Below are positions 13,301-28,300 of a stretch of 64,000 nt of DNA, piece by piece. The notes under the pieces are model-generated. The model was given only the letters and a program-made list of their open reading frames with translations. It ran no database searches and was not told where the DNA came from. Position numbers and translations under genes: made by a program. The stretch spans positions 37,805,970 to 37,869,969 of the forward strand of contig JAVGWX010000011.1 of NCBI GenBank assembly GCA_036924085.1, given 5' to 3'. Source of the stretch: Ariolimax columbianus (lineage: Eukaryota; Mollusca; Gastropoda; Stylommatophora; Arionidae). Numbering within the stretch: position 1 is the stretch's first letter; each line of letters begins with the position of its first letter.

Positions 13301-16300
13301 CATGTTTGATCAGTATGTTGTGAGTGACCAGACGTTAGTCTTCCTCCATTCCAGTGTACGTAACATGGCTACTAAACAAATGTCGATGCTGCATCTCCAC
13401 CGGAGCACCTGGTGTCACGCCTGAAAGGAACGGTTAAGGCCGAACTCAGCTTTACACACCGTGGGCTAGGGTCAAGGACGCAATATCCACATCACTGTGA
13501 CAAGTGACACGAAGTGTCATCAAGATACAGCGCATTTATGAATCATAACCTCTCCACCCCTATCCCTATTTTCTTCCAATCACAAACACGGGGCACCATT
13601 TGTCCGACTTAGCATGCGACCTGGCTTTTAGCAACGACCTCATTTTTGCTTAATTTTGCTGAGGTTGAATTTCGTCGTCATGCATCTCACGCCATTGTTA
13701 ATACGAACACCGAGTATCGAGTTGGAAGGCTGTACCACACTAAACAAGCTGTGACATGCACAGTCGCAACTAGCAAAATGGCAGATCATAATGGAATGAC
13801 AAAGATTGAGCGTACTTACAATATTTGCATATAATCTCCAGGTTATAGAGTGCTTTCCCATTGTCCCATAATTGTGTCTACGTAAAACAATTAGAGCATT
13901 CAGCTGGTACAGTCCGATACATGGTCACGTGAACAATTGTTGCTGTTGTTATTATGGTCCTGTTCTATCGGGATATGTGTGCTCACTATATTGATGTTTA
14001 TAGTTGTTTTTATAATTGTTTTAATTCCTACACACATACAATCTGGCTGTGAACTTGCTAAATTCGGCCTTCTAAACTACACATAAACAATCTGGCTGTG
14101 AAATTGCTCAGGTCGGCCCTCTAAACTACACATTAACAATCTGGCTGTGAAATTGCTCAGGTCGGCCCTCTAAACTACACATTAACAATCTGGCTGTGAA
14201 ATTGCTCAAGGTCGGCCCTCTAAACTACACATTAACAATATGGCTGTGAAATTGCTCAGGTCGGCCCTCTAAACTACACGTTAACAATCTGGCTGTGAAA
14301 TTGCTCAGGTCAGCCCTCTAAACTACACATTAACAATCTGGCTGTGAACTTGCTAAAGTCGGCCCTCTAAACTACACATTAACAATATGGCTGTGAAATT
14401 GCTCAGGTCGGCCCTCTAAACTACACATTAACAATCTGGCTCTCTACTTGTTAACGTGGACCATAGAAACCACACACATACAATCTGGCTCTCCACTTGT
14501 TAATGTGGACCATAGAAACCACACACATACAATCTGGCTCTCCACTTGTAAATGTGGACCATAGAAACCACACACATACAATCTGGCTCTCTACTTGTTA
14601 ATGTGGACCATAGAAACCACACACATACAATCTGGCTCTCCACTTGTTAATGTGGACCATAGAAACCACACACATACAATCTGGCTCTCCACTTGCTAAT
14701 GTGGACCTTAGAAACCACACACATACAATCTGGCTCTCCACTTGCTAATGTGGACCTTAGAAACCACACACATACAATCTGACATAACAACAGCAACATC
14801 GACCCGTCTAATTAGCATACTGGGTTGAATGCTTTATTCTGACATGCTCGTAAAGGGACACCGGCACATTTTAGTTTGTCCAGCTTTAGAGAGTTAGAGA
14901 GTGCAAGTCAGAGAGGATAGGAACAAAAAAGCACTACGAAGTCAACAGAATCTCATCCCTGAATGCACTGTCTATAATTGTCAATCAATCAAAGCCCGAG
15001 GCTGCTTTCGGTGAATAGTGCATTAGCAACATCTCGTCAGCATGTACGCCCATGCTTTATCTGCCTCTCTCCAGATATAATCATTTAATCTTTATTCCTT
15101 CTCACATTCACTTCTCCGTGTATTTTTGGGTCTGCCTCTCTTTCTCCAGTCTAATTTTCTTCGTTTAACTTGCGTTCCAGTGGCTGCTGTTGGCTCATTT
15201 TCCATATGTCTTCATTCCCTGTCACTTTATGTCCGTTATCCGTCGTAGGCATCGGTTAACGAAGGACTGAATTCTTTGTTGTGTGACCTTGGTGATTCCC
15301 ATGTTTCCGTTCCATACTGTAGCATCGACTTGACACTGTCATTTAATAGTCTAACTTTGGTGTGAATCTTGATTTCTCCGGATCTATATATGCTCTTTAG
15401 TGTCAGCAATTCCGTTCTTACCTTTCCAATTCTGATGTTAACGTCCAAATAGGCAAAGGCACCCCCTGTTCCAACGGCTTTCCCTCCAGTATGATGTTCT
15501 TCTGGATCTTGGTTTTCTTCATGTTGATATTCAGTCCCAATTTGGTTGATTGTTTTTTAACCCATCAAGTTTCTCTTGCATTTGACTATGACTGTGTGAC
15601 AAAAGTACCAGATCATCTGCTTAGTCCAGGTTCTCAACTTGAGACAACACTATCCAGTGTATACCAGCTCTTTATCCCTCTATTCTTCATTATCAAATCT
15701 ATAGTCAACAAGAACAGAAAGGGTGAGAGCAGTCATCTGTCTAATTTCTGTTTTGCACGTCGAAGCTGTCAATCAGTGCCCCTTCATGTACCATTTTACT
15801 AACTGTATATCTCCGTTTATATTCTGTATGCGAGCTGTATACTACTCTGGTATTCCAGATTGTCTCAACAGTTGCGATAGAGTACTTCGATCCACACTGT
15901 CAAACGTCTTTTAAAAGTCCATAAAATGAGGTCGGATTTGGATAAAATTCGAGGCTGGTCTGCGAGATGGCAAATAGAGTTTAATATAGATAAATATACA
16001 GTCATCCACATGGGTAGATCGATATGGAACATAATTACAGAATGGGCGAGAACAATATTAGAATGAAAGATAAGGAAAGGGACCTAGGGGTTATAATAGA
16101 GCATACAGGAAAAATGAATGAGCAAGTCCAGGTGGTAGCAGTGAATAAGGCAAATGCAATGTTAGGTATGATATGAAGAAATATTAAACATAGGAGTAAG
16201 GAGGTGATTGTCAAACTGTATAAAGCATTAGTTAGACCTAGATTGGAGTACTGTGTACATGTGTGGAATCCTTACCGTAGAGTAGGTATAAACATGCTGG

Positions 16301-19300
16301 AAAGGATTAAATAAAGAGCGAAAAAACTGATAGTGGGATTCCAGAATTACAGCTACGAGGAAAGACTAAAAACAACCGGCCTACAGTGTCTAGAAAAGAG
16401 AAGAATTCGAGGTGACTTAATATAGGTTTATAAGATAATCACAGGAAAGGCAAAATGAGACTATAACAAGTTTTTCAAAATATAACCAGCAACGAGAACA
16501 AGAGGGCACAGATACAAATTAACTAAAGACAGGTCTAGATTGGATATTAGGAAATATTTCTTTAGTCAGAGGGTGGTGAATTCTTGGAATGTATTACACC
16601 AGGAGGTGGTGGAGGCAGAGACAGTTAATGCATTTAAGAATAGAATGAATGGGCAAAGCTTTTAAAGCAGGGAAATGCAAATGTGACTGGTTGTCTACAC
16701 ACTCTGATGAGTCTGCTAAACCAGTATAACGACGTTAAGTTAAGATGCCTATTATTGTGCGTTCGTTTAATTGTATGTCATGAGCCCGTTATATTGCGTG
16801 TGCGTCTGAAAACCATGCGGGATGAGCGTGTTCAGAACAGGTCATGCATTGTTTCAAACGAGAGATACAAATACAATACAATCCGTGCCATGCACGAGGA
16901 TATCAAGTTACTGTACCATCCCTTTGTCACGCTCTAGCCCTGTCAGTATATTGATAACGGTATCGTTAGCCAGTCTTGCGATAGGAGACACATAAGTGTG
17001 TCCAGGCTTGCGATAACGCCAATTGTTCTTCTTCTTCTTTTTCGTTCGTTCTCAATCTCCCACTACCAAACACTGAAAGGGCTTAAGTAGCAGAATGTAG
17101 TCAAGAGAACGGAATGCGTTGTGTCGTAGTTTACAGCTTGGCTACGATATTTGCACCTTTCGGTCCAACACACCCGACTTCAGCAAGCATTTTTTGAGTA
17201 CCGGGTTAGCATTCCCTCTTCGATCCCTTCTCCTTAGCCAGTCGTCCCTGCTGCAGCCTGTAATCCAGGATCACCGCGGGGAGGTGTAGAAGGGTCTTGG
17301 CAGCTATGGTTCGCTGGTCCTGACGCTAGCAGTCAGCTATGGGTCGCTGACCACTGCAGCTCTTGCGCTGCTCAACATCTTGATCCCAACGCCCATTCGT
17401 GTGAGCTAATATGTCAAGTGGGGACTCGGTGCTCTCGAGGTAAGGTGTTCGCCTCGGGTGCTGGAGGTCGCGGGCTCAAATTCCGGTAGAGACACCGGGA
17501 TTTTTTCACATGGATCATCCGGTAAATATTTACCCTGATCTCTGAGTAGTGAGATCAGACACCCGTGTCCAGTGGCGCGCACGTTAAAAATACCGTAGCA
17601 GTTGGAAATCGAAAAAAATAAGGCCTAACGGCCGCTGCTTGGGAAAAATTAAATTAAAAAATCTACTCAAATTATTTTAGGGATTCTCACCCGACAGAGA
17701 TAATGGAGACTGTGTGGCCATTACAACAGGTCTTGGTTATGTGGTTAGCGGAGCGGCTTAGATGACGCATGACAGGCTGCGGGTCTACCATGCTCTAATT
17801 TACACTTCCACCTCCACCAGTCTTCAAATAGGCGATCGTATATTCCAGGAGCTAACAGATGCTGGGATTGGCCTTGGCAAGTCACCAGGGGATTTTCACC
17901 TGCAAAAAAATATGAAACAAAGGAGGTCGGACCTCCCTATGACGTCTAACGACGTAAGTGGACTGAAGATAGATGGATTGAATATGTCATGTGCCCTTAA
18001 AATAACCATTTATGTAAATATGTATGTTAGCAAGTAGAACAGGGAATGTAATTAAGTAAATCGAAAAGACAAGCTCTTTATCACTTGTTCTTTGTTTGTT
18101 TTGTAAACAAAACGCAAAAGCGTCACATAAGAACTGCGACATTGACCCAGATAATTGACAGAACATTGCTGCTGATCGCTCCGCCTGGCGTTGTCAAATC
18201 TCTTCTGGCACGACACATATGGAGCAGACATGAATCAAGGAAGCTGCACGGAGACGAACGACACGAAAGGCAAGAGAGGGGTTGCCTCCGTCTGGCGGGC
18301 AGACAGTGTTTCTCTGGCCTCAGTGTGACAGACGTTTTCGAGGTCGGATTGGTTTGATCAGCCACCTACTAACCCACTCCAGGATTAACAGATGACAATC
18401 TTTGGAAAAGATGGACAAACAATAACGCGTGAGCTAAGTTTTACAGAAGCCAGCAACTCATAGATGGTTGCTTGCGTCAGTCAGAAACTCATAGATGGTT
18501 GCTAGCGTCAGTCAGAAACTCATAGATGGTTGCTTGCGTCAGTCAGAAACTCATAGATGGTTGCTTGCGTCAGTTAGAAACTCATAGATGGTTGCTTGCG
18601 TCAGTCAGAAACTCATAAATGGTTGCTTGCGTCAGTCAGAAACTCATAGATGGCTGCTTGCGTCAGTCATAAACTCATAGATGGCTGCTTGCGTCAGTCA
18701 GAAACTCATAGATGGTTGCTTGCGTCAGTCAGAAACTCATAGATGGTTGCTTGCGTCAGTCAGAAACTCATAGATGGCTGCTTGCGTCAGTCAGAAACTC
18801 ATAGATGGTTCCTTGCGTCAGTCAGAAACTCATAGATGGTTGCTTGCGTCAGTCAGAAACTCATAGATGGTTGCTTGCGTCAGTCAGAAACTCATAGATG
18901 GTTGCTTGCGTCAGTCAGAAACTCATAGATGGTTGCTTGCGTCAGTCAGAAACTCATAGATGGTTGCTTGCGTCAGTCAGAAACTCATAGATGGCTGCTT
19001 GCGTTAGGGACATGAAAAAGACAAAAAAGAAGTAGTAAAAGGAGAAGAAGAAGAAGAAGAAGAAGAAGAAGAAGAAAAAGAAAAAAAGTATGTAGAAGAA
19101 GGAATAGAAGAAGAAAAAGTGGAAAAAGATGAAGAAAAAGGAGAAGAAGAAAGAAGAAGAAGATGGTGACGAAGACAACAAAGAAGAAGTAGAAGAAGAA
19201 GAAGAAACAGAAAAAAAGGATGTAGAAGAAGGAGAAGAAGACGAAAAAGAAAAAGGAGAAGAAAAAGTAGAAAAAGACGAATAAAAAGGAGAAGAAGAAA

Positions 19301-22300
19301 GAAGAAGAATGAGAAGAAGACGAAAGTATAATATTGTAATTATGTCCCCTTCGTCGGCACTGTGCCCCCCCCCCCTCCCTAAAAAATATGAATAAAGGTC
19401 TTTGGGATAGTACAACAAGTGAAATTAACAAAATAGACTTCGTTTTTGTTTCAAGCTGTTATTTTGTATATGCCCTGACATTGTGGTTAGATCCGCATTG
19501 CTCTAGTCACCAGGCCTGAACGTTTTCTTCGAACTGCATCCCGAAGTATCAACAGAACTTCACAAAAAACATTTCCTTTTGAATATCAATTTCATAAAAA
19601 AGTCCTTCTTTCTCTACAAACCGAAAACGACACACTGTTATTTGATTGTACAGTTTTTGAGCTTGAGCATCTTAGTTTCCAAGTGGTCTTTGTGTATGAC
19701 ATGAATAGCACCACTGCCCCACAGACAGCATGTGTGACATGGCATGATACCGGTCATGGTTAGGGGGTTTGTTAAGAGCAGCATAGATGGTGCATAACAG
19801 GCTGCGGGTCTACTTTGCTCTAGTATTTGAGTCTATTAAGATGGACTCGCACATCAGTTAATCACCCTCCACGCTTGTACGCAGCAGAGTAATAAGCTGC
19901 TGGATCCTAGTCTACTAAGCAGAAAATCCTCCTCCGGCCACATCCAGAGATGTGACCTGCTCAGGTGGCATCCGCCCTTGTAGAAGTACAGGTCAACTAT
20001 GCGCAAGTGCATGCGACACCTGGCCCCTCCTTCCTACAGTATTCGCAAACCTGGATGTTTCTGCCATCTAATAACACATTTAAAAACTACCAACTACGTG
20101 ATTTCCAATATCAGTTTGTGACCTATTTATTGATTTAACCTCATACAAATGTTGAATCACCCGCAGGTATCCAAGAGTGTAAGAAAATTGTGGGCGCCAA
20201 GCCCTTGCAGGATATCGGGGCTGAGTTTACCGAGAAGGGGGCGTCACCCGTATGCAAGCAACACAGATACGACTCGCACGAGTACTGGGAATGCTTGGTC
20301 AAACACAGACCTCTCACAATCTACCATCCTATCGGGACATGTAAGATGGGTCCAAAGGGCGACCCAACAGCCGTGGTGGACCCAGAGTTGAGGTAAGTTT
20401 TAACCCTGGCTTGACTTAGTCGTTGACGTTATTGTTGGTTTTGTTAATGTTGCTGTTATTATTATTGTTGTTGTTATAGTTGTTGCTACTGTTTTGTTAA
20501 AGCTGTTTATTATTGTTGTTTTATTGTTGTTGTTATTGCTGTTGTTCTTTTTCTTGTGATTGTAATTGTTATTATTGCTGTTAATGTTGTTTTTGCAATT
20601 GTTGTTCGTGTTGTTATTGTTAATATTATTGCTATTGTTATCGTGTTTATTGTTATTGTTGCTTAGTTATTGTGATTTAAAAATTGCTATTGTCCTTGTT
20701 TTTGTTGTTAATATTATTGCCATTGTTGTTGTTATTTCTTCTGCAAAATTGCTTGTTATTTCTGGGATCCATCGTTTGAGTGGTCGGCTCTAGCTTTGTA
20801 TCCATTGTATCTGTTTAGCATTGCTTTCTGAAGGATACTATCTGGTGTTTGACGTGTCACTTGGCGGAACCATTTAGTGTGTTGTCTCTTGGTGAGGTCA
20901 AGCACTGGGGCTGTACCTACTTGTTTCCTCACTCTTGTGTGTGACCTGAAAATGACAACAAGTGATGGGTTGCAGTAGCTTTCTTCATATCTAGAGGGTG
21001 CTGATGAAGGTTGACCAAGGTCCTCCACGCAGTTATGCTATTCTTGGCTTCATTTGGCGTCGATCCCCACCTCGTTAGCTAGACTGAAACAGCCTTCCTC
21101 CACGGAGAACTGCAAGGTTGTGAGGTGAAGGGTCTTGGTCAGTATGTTTACCGGACCCTGACTAATATAGTCTGATCAATATATTTCGTCTAAGACATTT
21201 TAACTTAACTTAACGTCTTAATAATGGTTTAGAAGACTCTACAGAGTCTGCATACAACCAACCACTTTCTTGAAGGGTGTTTTTGCCGATATGCTGGTCC
21301 ATCTTAATAGACTTAAACACTAAAGCTAAGTAGACCGGCAGCCAGTTAGGCGCCATATATAGCTACTCTTCACAAAGTACATTGGAAAATGTACAGATAA
21401 GTTGAGTTGATTCTTAATTTGCATTTTGTTCGGGTAGCGGCCGTAAAGCCTACACTTTTCGATTTCCAACTGCCAAGGAATTTTTAACGTGCTCGACACT
21501 GTATATGGGTGTCCGATCTCTCTACCAAGAGATCAATGGAGTTTTTACCAGAAGATACACGTGAAAAGAATCCCAGTATCCACCGTGATTTGAATACGCG
21601 ACCATCGACAGTAGTGAGCGACACCTTACCTAGAGACCACTGATGCCCCTCCTCAGCCCATCAATGTTAGTCTACTTTCCCCCGTACAAGACGGTTAAGG
21701 AGAGCTGTGCCTAGGGCCGTGCCTAGGAACAGCATCTACATCATGTAAAACATAATAATAATAGAAATATAATTGAAAGTGCTTAATAAAATAATTGTAC
21801 ACTGTTTCTGTAATAATACCAGATACATTAATTGCTCTATGCTTCAATCATAAGAAAAAAGAAGAGGTGGGGGGATGGGGGGGGGCCTTGGGGGGGGGCA
21901 TAGATGATGGTGGGGATGGAGGATGGTTGTGATGGGGATGGATGGTGGTGGGGATGGATGGTGAGGGTGTGGATCGTGATGGTGTGGATGGTGGTGGTGT
22001 GGATGGTGGGGAGGGTGCTGATGCAATATCTGGTATAACACAACTTATATTTACAAAAATATAAATGACCCGGACAATCGCTTCGCTACAGAATCTCACA
22101 AATTAAAGCCATCAAAGTCTAGAAAATAAAAAGACGAAATAATTATCATTTTCAGTTAAAATGTGAGTTTGCGACAGATGGTAACTATTATTTCCGCTGT
22201 CACTCGATTGTTCCAGCACTTTTCTAGAACAGCCTGTTGCCAGGAGGGATTATCCACATATTTCATGTCGGATTAACAACCATCTGTTGAATGTCAAGGG

Positions 22301-25300
22301 TGGTCGTTAAGTTCCAGGGGCTATGATTGGAGCCTGAAGTAATTTGTATCAATATATTTAATATGATTATTTGTTTGGCGGATTGGTTAAAGATATTGTT
22401 TCATGCAGCAAAGGGATCGGGTTCGTACACTTCTCCTTTCATGCTCCAGTTCACTCAACTAAAACTGGAACGAGACTATTCTGAGTTACAAGAAACAAGC
22501 AGAAGGAAATGGAACCAGTCTATCTACCATAATGATGAAGATCCAGTTTCTTCACTTCATCCCCATCCACAGATCTAACAAATGGCAACTGTTACCCTTT
22601 TACAATCCACCTAAGAGAATATTCAACGAAATATTTCCTATGTCTCCATTTCATTTACATTCATAGCCAAATGCAAGATTAACTTGACAGGGTTAAAGGA
22701 CAATCAGCAAAACTTTGAATATCAACATGAAGAAAACCAAGCTTCTTAAAGTCAACCAGATCAACAAAGAACCAATAATGCTGGAGGGAGAGCCATTGGA
22801 AGAAGTGGATACATTTTCTTATTTTAGCAACACAATTGACACATCAGAAGGTACAGTTGCAGATTTAAAGACCCTAATTGGAAAGGCAAACACGGCATTC
22901 CTGACACTAAACAACATATAGAGACCCAGATAAATCAAGATTCAAATTAAAGTTTGGATTTTCAACTCCAGTGTCAAGTCGGTGTTGTATGAAGCCGAAT
23001 CCAGAAGAGCGACCAAGGCATTAATACAACAAAGACCTGAGTCTTTCATATAACGTGACAGAACATGGCGAGGAAAGGAGCGAATCGTAGCTGCAAGAAC
23101 CACAAGTTAAGAGAGGGAGAAATGGGAGGTGTAGTCAATGGTCTATGCACGGAGAGGAGCGATGGGTTTTAATTGGTTGGTTTCGTTTCCATAGTAACAT
23201 ATGTTGGTAACAGTCACTTTTCACCCATTCGTATTTAGAATTGTCGATTCCAGCTCTGCTCACAAGATTCCAGTGACTTTTACTTTCTCTTCTATTGGTC
23301 GTGGCAAGGTGCTTTTTGGTCTCACCACGCTTCTCTTCCGATGTGGATTCCAATCAAGCGCATTACTGGTTATATTGTTTAGTTTTTTCTTGAGGGTGTG
23401 TTTAGTGCATGTCAACTTTCTCTCCAATATTGTTCTATACACCTTTATCTGTTATAGAAAACTCACCTCCATTCAATGACGTCACTTCCTCCTCCTACCA
23501 CTTCACTCATCATTTTATCGATCTGACCGTGCGTGCTATTTCGTCGCGCCAATTTCTTGACGTCACTTCCTGACCGCCGCCATCATCGATCGTGATGGGA
23601 AACTGTTGACGTCACTTCCTACACATATTGATCGACTCACTCTGACCACCTTTATCAGATAAGTCATTTTCTTATTTTGGGTCGACAAAGCAGCAGCGAA
23701 TGAGCCGACCTCAGAGACTCATCATTAGCTGCTTTCATCAGGATCAGCGAACAATAGCTGACCAAGACCCTACTCCGCCATAACGTGTCGGCCACGGACA
23801 GAGGCTGCACTCCTGCAATCTGACTAAGAGAATAGTGATCGAATAGTGTCCTCGATGGAAATACAATGCTGAAACCGGTTGTGTCGGGCCGAACGGTGCA
23901 GATATAGCAGTCTCGTTGTAAACTACGACTCTACGTTACAACATCATTTTTTGTACGAAAGCCAGAAAAAGAAAATAATTTCCTTTTTCACTTTCACCCT
24001 TGCTGTAATAACATGTTAGATATGTTAAGAGAGAACGGTAACGTCTGGTATTGAGAGACATTGTTAGTCAGGTTAATTATACTGGCCAAGACCATCACTT
24101 GACTTCGACACAGTTCTCATTGAAATGGGCTGTTTTCATGGCAGTCTGGAAAAACTGTTGGTGGATCGACGTGGTCCCCGTAGTAGTGAGCAACACGCAG
24201 ATGGAGAAGCACATAGCACAACCTCATATAAGACTCCGGTCCACCTTCATTAGCACGCTCGGAATGTGAGGAAAGCTTCTCTACAACCCGCAACTTAACA
24301 CCCTCTTCAGGGCCTTCTAAAGAGTAAACGCACTCGCTGTGGGCATTGAGCACCATCGTGGCATTTTTGTTATTCTCGTTGCTGTTTTTTTTTTGGAAAG
24401 TACATTTCATGGAGGGTTGCAGACCAAAGAGAGGCAGTTGGGCCTGGGGAAGCGACCATGCTCGAAAAGCTGTGGGGGACCGGCGAAGACCTGAAATGCA
24501 CAGTCTACTTCGTTAACATCATCGGACTAGAAGCATACCTTCAGTTGATCGATGAAGAAAAAGAAGAATGAGGGTAGTAGTAGCGTGCCTCACAAGAGAG
24601 CGCGCTGATTAAGATGGTTATGCTATGGTTGGTCCCATCTGCGTAACGCTCACTACTACGGGGATCACGTCGATTCCCCCATCTCGTTAGCCAGACTGCC
24701 ACGAACCAGCCTGTTTCCTGGAAGAGCTGTATAAAGCATTGGTTAGACCTAGATTGGAGTATTATGTACAGGTATGAAGTCCTTATCGTAGAGTAGATAT
24801 AAACATGCTGGAAAGATACAAAGAAGAGCGACAAAACTGATAGTGAGATTCCAGAATTTTAGTTATGAGGAAAGACTCAGAAAAACCGACTTACAGTGTC
24901 TAGAAAAGAGAAGAATTCGAGATGACCTAATACAGGTTTATAAGATAATCACAGGAAAGGTTAAATTACATTTGAACGAGTTTTTAAAAATACAACCACC
25001 AACAAGAACAAGAGGGCACAGCTACAAATTAACTTAAGACAGGCCCAGATTGGATATTAGGAAATATTTTTTTTAGTCAGAGAGTGGTGAATGCTCGGAA
25101 TGTATTACCTCAGAAGGTGATGGAGGCAGGGACAGTTAATGCATTTAAGAAAAGATTGGATGTGCATAGCTTTGAAAGCAGGGTAATGAAAATGTGACTG
25201 GTTGTCTAAAAACTCTGCAGAGTCTTCTAAACCAGTATAACGACGTTAAGTTAAGTTAAGTGAGGTGGGTTGTTGGTCAGTATATTTCACCTGATCCTGA

Positions 25301-28300
25301 CTAACATTGTCCAATTAGCATTTTTTTTTTTACCTGACAAGACGTTAGTTTTCTCTGTCCTTCCAGAACATAGTCAGGTGTCCATATACTGCAGAATAGA
25401 TCGGATCATATCGTGACCAGGAATTGAGTCTGTACTCAGTGCTGTGAGAAGCAAGCGCTCTAGACATTGATCTAGACTAACACATTGTCCGGGAGAGATT
25501 TGGCCCTTCCCGGTTAGCAACATGCCCAAGATGCATCACTCCCACATCCTCGCGGCCCACACTTACCATGAGACCACAAGATGCATCACTCACACATCCT
25601 CGCGGCCCACACTTACCATGAGACCACAAGATGCATCACTCACACATCCTCACGGCCCACACTTACCACGAGACCACAAGATGCATCACTCACACATCCT
25701 CGCGGCCCACACTTACCATGAGACCACAAGATGCATCACTCACACATGCTCGCGGCCCACACTTACCATGAGACCACAAGATGCATCACTCACACATCCT
25801 CGCGGCCCACACTTACCATGAGACCACAAGATGCATCACTCACACATCCTCGCGGCCCACACTTACCATGAGACCACAAGATGCATCACTCACACATCCT
25901 CGCGACCCACACTTACCATGAGACCACAAGATGCATCACTCACACATTCTCGCGGCCCACACTTACCATGAGACCACAAGATGCATCACTCACACATCCT
26001 CACGGCCCACACTTACCATGAGACCACAAGATGCATCACTCACACATCCTCGCAACCCACACTTACCATGAGACCACAAGATGCATCACTCACACATCCT
26101 CGTGGCCCACACTTACCATGAGACCCCAAGATGCATAACTCACACATCCTCGCGGCCCACACTTACCATGAGACCACAAGATGCATCACTCACACATCCT
26201 CGCGGCCCACACTTACCATGAGACCACAAGATGCATCTCTCACACATGCTCGCGGCCCACACTTACCATGAGACCACAAGATGCATCTCTCACACATCCT
26301 CGCGGCCCACACTTACCATGAGACCACAAGATGCATCACTCACACATCCTCGCGGCCCACACTTACCATGAGACCATAAGATGCATCACTCACACATCCT
26401 CGCTGCCCACACTTACCATGAGACCACAAGATGCATCACTCACACATCCTCGCGGCCCACACTTACCATGAGACCACACGATGCATCACTCACACATCCT
26501 CGCTGCCCACACTTACCATGAGACCACAAGATGCATCACTCACACATGCTCGCGGCCCACACTTACCATGAGACCACAAGATGCATCACTCACACATCCT
26601 CGCGGCCCACACTTACCATGAGACCACAAGATGCATCACTCACACATCCTCGCGGCCCACACTTACCATGAGACCACAAGATGCATCACTCACACATCCT
26701 CGTGGCCCACACTTACCATGAGACCACAAGATGCATCACTCACACATCCTCGCGGCCCACACTTACCATGAGACCACAAGATGCATCACTCACACATCCT
26801 CGCGGCCCACACTTACCATGAGACCACAAGATGCATCACTCACACATCCTCGCGGCCCACACTTACCATGAGACCACAAGATGCATCACTCACACATCCT
26901 CGCGGCCCACACTTACCATGAGACCACAAGATGCATCACTCACACATCCTCGCGGCCCACACTTACCATGAGACCCCAAGATGCATCACTCACACATCCT
27001 CGCGGCCCACGATATTGGAAGGTTCAATGAGAATTGCAACTTGGATTGTCCTTTTTTGCTGTATCACGTGACCATGTCAGTGGTCGATCGACGTTACGGG
27101 GAGTCACTAATACCTAAGGGAACATTATTATTATTATTGTTAAAGGGGGTATCGTGGGCTAGTGGTTAAAGGACACGGCTTACTATCCGAGGGTGCTAAG
27201 TTCGCTCCCCAATCACAGCACCAGCAGTTGCTCCGGGAAAGCAAACCCCTAGAAAAAGCAGGAGGAAGCGGACCATTGCGTAAAGTGCATGCTGAAGTCA
27301 AATACACTGAGCCTACAGGGGTAAAACTTTAAAAAACACACATTGCTTTGGAGAATAGAGAAATAAGACGAACGAAAAAAACAGAATTAAAAAAGTTTAT
27401 TGTCATAGACATTGCTCTGCTCTAGACTAGTTAAAACGCACATTAAACGTTGGAAAAGCTTTCCGTTTCCAAAACTTGTAGGTTTTCACAATTTCAGATA
27501 AAAGATTTCGTATTTGAACTGCTAACGCAGGTTTTCCGTCTACAAAAGTTTCAGAACTGCTGGCTTATGTAACGAATAAACTTCATATTCTTGTCGGTAT
27601 GATATCATGATAGTAATGTCAAGCTGAAATGTTTGTATCGACCGCTGCAAAGTGGTTTACGACTTTCAAACAAGATTCTGTCTCAGTTTGATAGATGGGA
27701 TAACTAACTGTTAGGGCCAGAAGGCGGATATTAGAAGCTTTATCTCTACATGAACTCAGGAACACCGTGTGATAACATTAGATGGTTACCTGAGACACAT
27801 TAGCTGCGGTATTTGCTTTCAGATATCGCTAAATTGTAACATAAAGGAACATGGTTTATTACAGATTACTGTGTCCAACTCTCTTTGCCCAATGTAAGGC
27901 TTCACGGCATTGTTCTCAGAAATGAAGATTAGGCTACTCAACACTGACGTGAGATCAGACCTTTGGCCTTGCTGTTATTGTAAGGTCATTGTAGGGTACA
28001 TTGTTTATGTTACTATGTAATCAAATGAAACAGTAACATGTTTATACATTCATCATCATCATTGGCTCTTTCCGTTCTTGTCAGACGATAGTTTGCTTTG
28101 AAAAAAAGGGATGTAACTACAGTCCATGACAAAAACCAATGTGACTCCTAAGACCAATCCGAGCAGGGAAGCGTCTTTCACAGTATGTGTAAGCAGAAAC
28201 TGGACTGTGTGGGCCATCGCATGACTCTGTGTGTCTTCTCCTATGCCGGGCCCTTAGCCTATCCGCAATCAGTATCCGCATTGTCTGTATTCCATGCTTA

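Noticed and set aside
11291..20166. A missing GMC exon in the 8.9-kb intron
   Set aside because: Flanking exons are both phase 1, join at normal family spacing, and gene 2 has the same junction across a 2.1-kb intron.
25522..27010. CRISPR-like regular array
   Set aside because: Whole 50-bp units are identical with no variable spacers, and the context is eukaryotic.
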